Source of the DNA: Rhodococcus rhodochrous
GTDB lineage: Bacteria > Actinomycetota > Actinomycetes > Mycobacteriales > Mycobacteriaceae
Length of the DNA: 64,000 nucleotides
NCBI RefSeq assembly: GCF_014854695.1
Contig: NZ_CP027559.1
Span: forward strand, 1-64,000
Direction: 5' to 3'
In this document: in pieces, positions 59,206-64,000 of the stretch
Numbering within the stretch: position 1 is the stretch's first letter
Layout: every line of letters begins with the position of its first letter
Position numbers and translations under genes: made by a program
Notes under the pieces: generated by a model
What the model was told of the DNA's origin: nothing
What the model saw: only the letters and a program-made list of their open reading frames with translations
The model's database searches: none

Positions 59206-59795
59206 CCACTGGCAACTGTCTCGCTACGCGAGTGCGACTGGTCACGGACAATAGTCGACCCGTTCCACTGCAGTGCTACCGCGGCCAGTACGCCGATGAT
59301 GATCCCTACAGAAGGTAAGGTCAACCAGATCCAAGGGACCTCAAGTTGAGGAGGAAACCCTGTACGTTCTGCGATTTCAGGACCTACAAAAACTGTGGGG
59401 GGCGACCATTGGAGGGTCGCGGCGGAAACTAGCCCGGTAACGAGGCCTAGTGCGCCGCACAGCAACCAGGTAAGGGTCGTTGTGCGGCGCCCCTCGTTAG
59501 CTACATTCCGTACCCCGATTCGGCTCAGAACAGTACCGACGAGGAACCCCAAGATCAAGCCTGTGACAGGAAAAGTGAGCCATGCGGGTACCAAAGGGAT
59601 AAAAGCTGGATCAGATACACGGATGCTGAATTCCATTTGCGTCCTGGCGCCTTCTTGGGAGAAGGATAATTCCCCGTATCGCGGTGGAGTTACGAAGCGC
59701 CAAACGGCTAGCGCAAATATTCCCGTTAACAGACCCCAGATCACTGTGAACATGTGAATGCTGGAGGAACTACGTGCATTCATTTCGATAATCAC
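59202..59795 (-). CDS. four-TM hypothetical membrane protein
   Basis: A 197-residue protein with hydrophobic helices near 15-33, 68-90, 106-126 and 150-172 and an external loop with FSIRVSDPAFIPLV. Codon use is less GC-rich than elsewhere, like the secreted protein that converges on it with a 4-bp overlap. Unrecognised. The pair may be one acquired unit. Confidence 0.65.
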   Translation of the reverse strand: MIIEMNARSSSSIHMFTVIWGLLTGIFALAVWRFVTPPRYGELSFSQEGARTQMEFSIRVSDPAFIPLVPAWLTFPVTGLILGFLVGTVLSRIGVRNVANEGRRTTTLTWLLCGALGLVTGLVSAATLQWSPPTVFVGPEIAERTGFPPQLEVPWIWLTLPSVGIIIGVLAAVALQWNGSTIVRDQSHSRSETVASG

Positions 59796-60202
59796 CCCGT
59801 TGCAGCCGCGAAGCGGTGTGAAGTCACCCTGTCACGCATTATTCTAGGGCACCCGCATAAGGGGGTGCATGCCCTGGTGCTGATCTTCCGCATCGAGTGA
59901 GAGTGTCAGCGCATGACCGCCGCCTTAAGATTTCTTTACTTTCGCCACTTTCCCCTCTCTCGATCGCACCGATCTGCTTGTCGTCCGAGAGGTCGATTGT
60001 GAACCAGGGGCCTCTCCGGATCCTGACACACCCTCAATGCGGATCGACGTCGATACGTACAGGAACCGAGCGTGCCACGACGGCCCTCGCTGCGATCCAT
60101 CTACAACGAATGAGCCTGGGTATGTCAGACCAGAAATCCGGATCGTCGCAGTTGGTGGAACTGCTCACTGTGGAGGATGGGGAGTGGTGCGACTGATGAG
60201 TC
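59796..60202. other. region with no convincing gene
   Basis: About 400 bp upstream of the membrane-protein gene and beyond the end of the RHH pair. Frames are short; no clear promoter or repeat was found. Confidence 0.45.
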
Positions 60203-60460
60203 TCAGGTGCGGTTCCAGCGGCCGACGCCGGTCTGGGCGGTGGACTTGACTTCCCCGGTGGCCGGAGCGTCCCAGCTGTGGCCGTTGTTGTGTTCGGCTT
60301 CGAGTCGCTCGATTGTCTCTAGGACGGCGGTCTCGAGGAATTCGCTGAAGGTACTCGGCGGGAGGACTGTGCGGGTGCCGAGGTAGGCAGCGCGAATGCG
60401 TTCGGCCTGGTCGGTGTGGAACCCGAGTTTGGGCCGGGGAGTGCGTGACGCCTCGCTCAT
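60203..60460 (-). CDS. ParB-like ribbon-helix-helix protein, copy B
   Basis: An 85-residue DNA-binding protein. The core RIRAAYLGTRTVLPPSTFSE, FLETAVLETIERLEAEHNNG is followed by SWDAPATGEVKSTAQTGVGR. It is about half identical to the protein encoded just upstream, and its ATG overlaps that gene's stop. Proteins of this kind act as centromere-binding or copy-control factors on actinobacterial plasmids. Confidence 0.82.
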   Translation of the reverse strand: MSEASRTPRPKLGFHTDQAERIRAAYLGTRTVLPPSTFSEFLETAVLETIERLEAEHNNGHSWDAPATGEVKSTAQTGVGRWNRT

Positions 60461-60729
60461 TGCTGGTCCTGTTCTCCTGGGCGGCCCGGGGCGTTGCGTC
60501 CGACGCCGGTCTGGGAGAGGGATTTGAGTTCGCTGCGGCTTGGGGTTCGCCAGGGCCGGCCTTCGTTGTGTTCGGCTTCGAGGCGTTCGGTGGCCTCGAC
60601 CAGCAGGGCGGTGATGAACTCGCTGAGGGTGGCCGGGGGCAGGATGGCGCGGGTGCCGACGTAGGCGGCGCGAATCCGGTCGGCGTCGGATTCGCTGATG
60701 TCGAAGGCCATGCGCTTCTTCCCGGTCAT
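60457..60729 (-). CDS. ParB-like ribbon-helix-helix protein, copy A
   Basis: A 90-residue protein paralogous to the next gene: RIRAAYVGTRAILPPATLSE, FITALLVEATERLEAEHNEG, then PSRSELKSLSQTGVGR. An ATG three codons upstream (60738) is an alternative start. It is divergent from repA with the 28-bp repeats between them, so it may bind there. It also resembles the ParA partner at 51440. Confidence 0.82.
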   Translation of the reverse strand: MTGKKRMAFDISESDADRIRAAYVGTRAILPPATLSEFITALLVEATERLEAEHNEGRPWRTPSRSELKSLSQTGVGRNAPGRPGEQDQQ

Positions 60730-60822
60730 GGTTCTCATCGTAACTTCGGTACGTGCGTCGTCGACTCTGCCACGAATGGACATGGTCACGGATTCGGAAG
60801 GAGTGGGCAGTGCGGATACCTG

Positions 60823-60886
60823 ATATGGCTTGGCATGGCCTACCCGAATAATCTCTGTATATGGCTCGGCGTGTCCTACCCGAATA
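60823..60886. repeat. two 28-bp direct repeats upstream of repA (possible iterons)
   Basis: Copies at 60823-60850 and 60859-60886 share ATATGGCT, GGC, TG and CCTACCCGAATA with three differences and start 36 bp apart. They lie 30-90 bp before repA in the gap shared with the RHH gene. They may be RepA/RepB binding sites of the origin or operators of the RHH protein. Confidence 0.7.
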
Positions 60887-60915
60887 CTCGATCTTGGTAG
60901 TGCACAGTACTCGGC

Positions 60916-61803
60916 ATGGAAACGGCGGGGGAGTCCCTTCTCACTGACGAGCAGTGGGGAAACGAGGTGCTCCTGCCGCATCGGCCGTTCGCGACGAACC
61001 AACTCGAGCACGGTCAGTACCGAATGAGCCGTGACCAGGCATTGATGATGCGCTACATCCAGCACTCTCCCCACGCGTTGCTCGGATCGATCGTCATCGA
61101 CTGTGACCACCCCGATGCGGCGATGCGGGCGTTCGAGAAACCGTCGGATCATCCGACGCCGAGCTGGGTCGCGCAATCTCCCTCCGGGCGGGCGCACCTG
61201 GGTTGGTGGCTGGGCGATCATCGAGTCTGCCGTACCGACTCGGCACGGTTGACTCCGCTGCGCTACGCCCATCGCATCGAGCGAGGTCTGTGTATCTCTG
61301 TCGGTGGGGACTTCTCCTACGGTGGGCAGCTGACCAAGAACCCGATCCACCCTGAATGGGAAACCATTTACGGTCCAGCGGATCCCTACTCGTTGCGGGA
61401 TCTGGCGACCATCTACACACCTCGTCAGGCCCCGCGCCGGCCCGACCGCTCCGTGGGTCTGGGCCGCAATGTGACGATGTTCGACACTGCCCGTAAGTGG
61501 GCGTACCCACAGTGGTGGCACCATCGTCATGACACCGTCGATCAGTGGCTTCAACTGGTTCTTCAGCGTTGTCACGGAATCAACAGCGAGTTCGCCGACC
61601 CTCTTCCTTTCATCGAGGTCCGTGCCACGGCGTACTCCATAGGCAAGTGGATCTGGCGTAACTTCGACGAGGGGACGTTCCGGGCGCGCCAGGCAACACG
61701 TGGCAGCAAGGGTGGCAAGGTCATGAGCTCCGCGAAACGGGAAGCAAACAGGAAGCGGGCCACTAAGTTCGATTTGGCGACAGCATTGGAGTTTGCGCAA
61801 TGA
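60916..61803 (+). CDS. repA: RepA replication initiator, pAL5000 type
   Basis: Theta-type plasmid initiator of 295 residues. The N-terminal primase/replicase-like part includes SIVIDCDHPDAAMRAFEKPS, PSWVAQSPSGRAHLGWWLGD and LRYAHRIERGLCISVGGDFS; the C-terminal part is basic (GTFRARQATRGSKGGKVMSS). Size and order match RepA of pAL5000 and related Rhodococcus plasmids. The repB gene overlaps its stop. Confidence 0.93.
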   Translation: METAGESLLTDEQWGNEVLLPHRPFATNQLEHGQYRMSRDQALMMRYIQHSPHALLGSIVIDCDHPDAAMRAFEKPSDHPTPSWVAQSPSGRAHLGWWLGDHRVCRTDSARLTPLRYAHRIERGLCISVGGDFSYGGQLTKNPIHPEWETIYGPADPYSLRDLATIYTPRQAPRRPDRSVGLGRNVTMFDTARKWAYPQWWHHRHDTVDQWLQLVLQRCHGINSEFADPLPFIEVRATAYSIGKWIWRNFDEGTFRARQATRGSKGGKVMSSAKREANRKRATKFDLATALEFAQ

Positions 61804-62063
61804 GTGGCAGCGCCCAGGCACAACAACGTCGGTCGATCACTGCAAAGGAACTGGCACGCCGGCTCGGCTCGTCGGAGCGCACTGCACGTCGTCTGATTGC
61901 TGAGCCCCGAGACCAATTCCTCGAACGCGCAGAACGTCGACGCAAGCAGGTGGTCGAACTTCGCGAGCAGGGGATGAAGTACCGCGAGATCGCCGAGGAA
62001 CTGGAGATGTCGACCGGAGCGGTGGGTCGGATATTGCATGATGCCCGCAGGCTCGAGGGGTAG
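61800..62063 (+). CDS. repB: RepB origin-binding protein
   Basis: An 87-residue DNA-binding protein with a helix-turn-helix (TAKELARRLGSSERTARRLI) and a second one (YREIAEELEMSTGAVGRILH), as in the sigma-like RepB of pAL5000 that binds the origin. The ATG overlaps the repA stop (ATGA), the usual repA-repB arrangement. Confidence 0.92.
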   Translation: MSGSAQAQQRRSITAKELARRLGSSERTARRLIAEPRDQFLERAERRRKQVVELREQGMKYREIAEELEMSTGAVGRILHDARRLEG

Positions 62064-62133
62064 GAGTGGCTTCCGCGTGAAACGATTCGATTCCTCTTCG
62101 CCGCTGTGGTGCTGACCGGAGCGAGCATTTCGT

Positions 62134-63354
62134 TCAGTAGTGGTTCCGGTCGAAGCGGTTCCCGCGGGTCTGGGTGCGCATGCTCGAGCGCTGGAACAGT
62201 ATCTTCCGGATCTCGGCGAGAGCGGTGGCACGGGTGTCGTCGCTGGCCGGAGGATGAGCAGCACGCCGGTCGAGTTCGGCGCGACGTTCGGCTGCGCGGT
62301 GGTCTTGGATCTCGGTGCGGTGTTCGGTGGGGGTAGGCCCTGACCACACGTCGGCAAGGGCACGGAGTTGCCAGCGCAGGAAGGCGGTCGGGGATGTTAG
62401 GTGTGGGAGGGTGCGGTCGCGGCGGAACTCGGTGATCTGGTCGGCGATGTCGTCGCCGGTCCATCGGGTGGTGTCGATGCCTGCGGCGGTCAGGGCGTCG
62501 GCGATCGCTCCAACGTGGTGATGGGTGGTTCCGGGGACGTAGTGGCCATTTCGGTTCACGCCGCGGTATTCGGGCATCGTGGGACCGAGTCGGTCGGCCA
62601 GTCGCGCTGCGGCGATCTGAGCGTGTAGGGGTCGTGGGCCGCCCGGGTTTTTCGTCGAAGCCCGGGCGCGGCGCGTAGCGCGCGCGTTGGTGATTATTTG
62701 AGAACGAGAGATACCTGTAGAACCCAAAGGGTTCTCCGGTAGATCCGCATGATTCGGAAACTGGGGATAAACAGAAGAGTCGGCAGTGAACTTGCTGGTC
62801 AAGGCCCACACGGAAGCTGCGCGGAGTTGCTTTCCGCCATGGGTGAGGCTGGCTTCGACGCGTTCGGCGATGGTGAGGTAGCGGCCACGGACGAGTTCGA
62901 CGGCGGCTCCGATGCGGCGAAGGATCTGGCGGGCTCGGTCGAGGACGTCGGTGCTGATGCCGGCGTATTCGGCGAGGGTGTCGCGGGCGGCGGTGAGGCT
63001 GCGGCCGGTGGATTCGTCGGCGTAAGCGGCGTGAGCGTTGGCGGCGGCGATGAACTTGTCCGGGGCGATGCGGTGCTCGTGGCAGATCTTGATGCCGGTC
63101 TCGCTGCGGACGAAGGTGATGATCTGGCGCATCCAGCCCGCGCGGGAGTCCCAGACGGGGATGGGGGAGTAGGCACCATCGGCTACGCGGAGGTTGTAGC
63201 TGCCGCGACGGCGACCACGGCGGGTCTGGGGAGCGGCGCGGCCGGGACCTCGACGGTTGTCGCGGGCGGTGTGTGCGCTCCGTTGTGGGCGACACGCGGG
63301 AATGTGATTTAAGACGGAAGTTGGCCCAAACGAGCAGCGCTCGCTAATATGCAT
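62134..63354 (-). CDS. replication-associated plasmid protein with winged-helix-like segments
   Basis: About 406 residues from the ATG at 63354; a GTG at 63417 would add 21. It has a very basic N-terminus (about 20-50), then AGWMRQIITFVRSETGIKIC and ARQILRRIGAAVELVRGRYL. The C-terminal domain has RLGPTMPEYRGVNRNGHYVP, HHVGAIADALTAAGIDTTRW and TSPTAFLRWQLRALADVW. Similar proteins occur on Rhodococcus and Gordonia plasmids as presumed replication proteins, from memory. It faces repAB, so the window may contain a second replicon module. Confidence 0.78.
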   Translation of the reverse strand: MHISERCSFGPTSVLNHIPACRPQRSAHTARDNRRGPGRAAPQTRRGRRRGSYNLRVADGAYSPIPVWDSRAGWMRQIITFVRSETGIKICHEHRIAPDKFIAAANAHAAYADESTGRSLTAARDTLAEYAGISTDVLDRARQILRRIGAAVELVRGRYLTIAERVEASLTHGGKQLRAASVWALTSKFTADSSVYPQFPNHADLPENPLGSTGISRSQIITNARATRRARASTKNPGGPRPLHAQIAAARLADRLGPTMPEYRGVNRNGHYVPGTTHHHVGAIADALTAAGIDTTRWTGDDIADQITEFRRDRTLPHLTSPTAFLRWQLRALADVWSGPTPTEHRTEIQDHRAAERRAELDRRAAHPPASDDTRATALAEIRKILFQRSSMRTQTRGNRFDRNHY

Positions 63355-63433
63355 AACGAAGGCTTTCTGGAGAGAAAGTTCGAGTGCCCGAGGAGTTTGG
63401 CGACTTTGCTCGGTCACATATTCGGTTTGGAAG

Positions 63434-63461
63434 ACCCCTCGCTTGGCAGGCGGGGGGTTTT
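63434..63461. terminator. GC-rich hairpin terminator
   Basis: CCCCTCGC and GGCGGGGGG pair across TTGGCA, followed by TTTTC on the plus strand. It separates the Arc-like gene from the replication gene. Confidence 0.6.
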
Positions 63462-63512
63462 CTGCATCTGAGGGCGGGCTAGTTGGCGGCTAGCGGCCCT
63501 CTCTGGTGGCGT

Positions 63513-63698
63513 TTACACGGTCACCGCCTTGATCTCGCGGGCAAGGTCCGGTCGACCGGCTTGGAGTGCGAGCAGGTCGGCGACGTATTGGGACAGCGCG
63601 ACCTTGGCGTCCTTGGCATCGTTGCGGAGCTGTTCGTGCAGCTCAGCGGGGATGCGTAGAGTCATCGCGGCGCGGTCGCCTTTATGCGGCTGTGCCAT
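63513..63698 (-). CDS. Arc/HicB-like ribbon-helix-helix protein, possible antitoxin
   Basis: A 61-residue protein from the ATG at 63698 (GGGGG upstream). The RHH pattern is AAMTLRIPAELHEQLRNDAK, DAKVALSQYVADLLALQAGR. Such proteins are antitoxins or plasmid regulators. No toxin gene is seen next to it: upstream lies the 190-bp gap before the P450 gene, downstream a terminator. Confidence 0.8.
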   Translation of the reverse strand: MAQPHKGDRAAMTLRIPAELHEQLRNDAKDAKVALSQYVADLLALQAGRPDLAREIKAVTV

Positions 63699-63886
63699 GC
63701 GTAAACCCCCGTTCTTCAAGATCGGCCCGTTGAATCTGACTCAGGTTAGCGGCTGCGAGCGCGGATGTCAGTTACCTCCGTACATCGGCGTGGCGCGTGT
63801 CGACTAGTGGGACGGCAGTCAGGGAGCCCTTGAGCGGTGGGAGGCGGCGGTGTGCCTCTCGCCGGCGGTGGGGCACACTCTCACGA

Positions 63887-64000
63887 ATGGCGTCACCGCA
63901 GCTTTCGACGAGCAGCCCTGCGACCACCGACTCTCCGCCGATTCCGCAACCTCGATGGAGACTGCCGCTGGTGGGTGATCTGCTCAGCATCGATGTGGCC
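63887..64000 (+). CDS. cytochrome P450, N-terminal fragment (cut by window end)
   Basis: An ATG at 63887 opens a frame that stays open to the window end (38 residues). After a Ser/Thr/Pro-rich leader it reads PPIPQPRWRLPLVGDLLSID, the proline-rich start followed by LPLVGDLL that is typical of bacterial P450 enzymes, including self-sufficient CYP102-like forms. Heme and oxygen motifs lie outside the window, so the call rests on this segment only. Confidence 0.6.
   Translation, partial: MASPQLSTSSPATTDSPPIPQPRWRLPLVGDLLSIDVA

Noticed and set aside
60823-60886. Repeat pair considered as a CRISPR
   Set aside because: Only two 28-bp copies with an 8-bp spacer, no cas genes, and a position next to repA.

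Overview
The window looks like plasmid or island DNA of a mycolic-acid actinobacterium, most likely Rhodococcus or a close relative such as Gordonia. The reasons are high GC with GC-rich third codon positions, many GTG starts and GTGA/ATGA gene overlaps, a pAL5000-type RepA/RepB pair, mycothiol-type arsenate reductases, a CmtR-like sensor and Cd/Pb ATPase, and mycobacterium-like cytochrome c (Ccs/Res) genes. The genus is inferred from gene families, not from any marker gene.

Region 1 (about 1.4-23.4 kb) is an envelope, redox and metal-protection island. It encodes thiol oxidation (DsbA-like, VKOR), a periplasmic copper protein (CopC), an NRAMP Mn transporter, DUF305 and DUF3105 proteins, an M23 peptidase and an extra apolipoprotein N-acyltransferase. 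It also has a complete system II cytochrome c maturation set (two TlpA-like thioredoxins, CcdA, ResB, CcsB/ResC), a BlaI repressor with an M56 protease, CadD, CmtR, a Cd/Pb/Zn P-type ATPase, LspA, DUF3703 and SURF1. Four copies of ACTA-N7-TAGT and one long palindrome sit in front of its operons, which suggests one BlaI-type regulon. A 32-residue Cys/Met-rich peptide gene with a strong ribosome site lies in this regulon. A decayed DtxR/MntR repressor gene lies beside it.

Region 2 (23.5-35.9 kb) is a large arsenic island: arsA, arsD, a first arsC, arsR, acr3, two further arsC genes, an SBF/ACR3-type transporter under a MerR regulator, a thioredoxin-like protein, and an ArsR-GNAT (ArsN-like) fusion. 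The fusion is divergent from an operon of two flavoproteins and an MFS exporter, with three ATCGAT-N4-ATCGAT operators between them.

Region 3 (36-63 kb) is plasmid backbone: a Fic protein with a small overlapping partner, a DnaB-N protein, a ParB-like protein, ParA with a ribbon-helix-helix partner, DUF3560, DUF2637, two further RHH proteins, RepA/RepB next to two 28-bp direct repeats, and a second replication-type protein. A Tn3-family transposon (43611-50450, 44-bp inverted repeats, 5-bp target duplication) carrying a TetR/MFS efflux pair is inserted just upstream of the ParB-like gene. An IS630-family element (55352-56556) lies further on. Six arrays of exactly phased 11-bp units with a CATCAAAA core are spread over this backbone, five in front of genes and one behind DUF2637. 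This resembles a dispersed centromere and operator system.

The right edge holds the start of a probable cytochrome P450 gene. No tRNA, rRNA or CRISPR array was seen.
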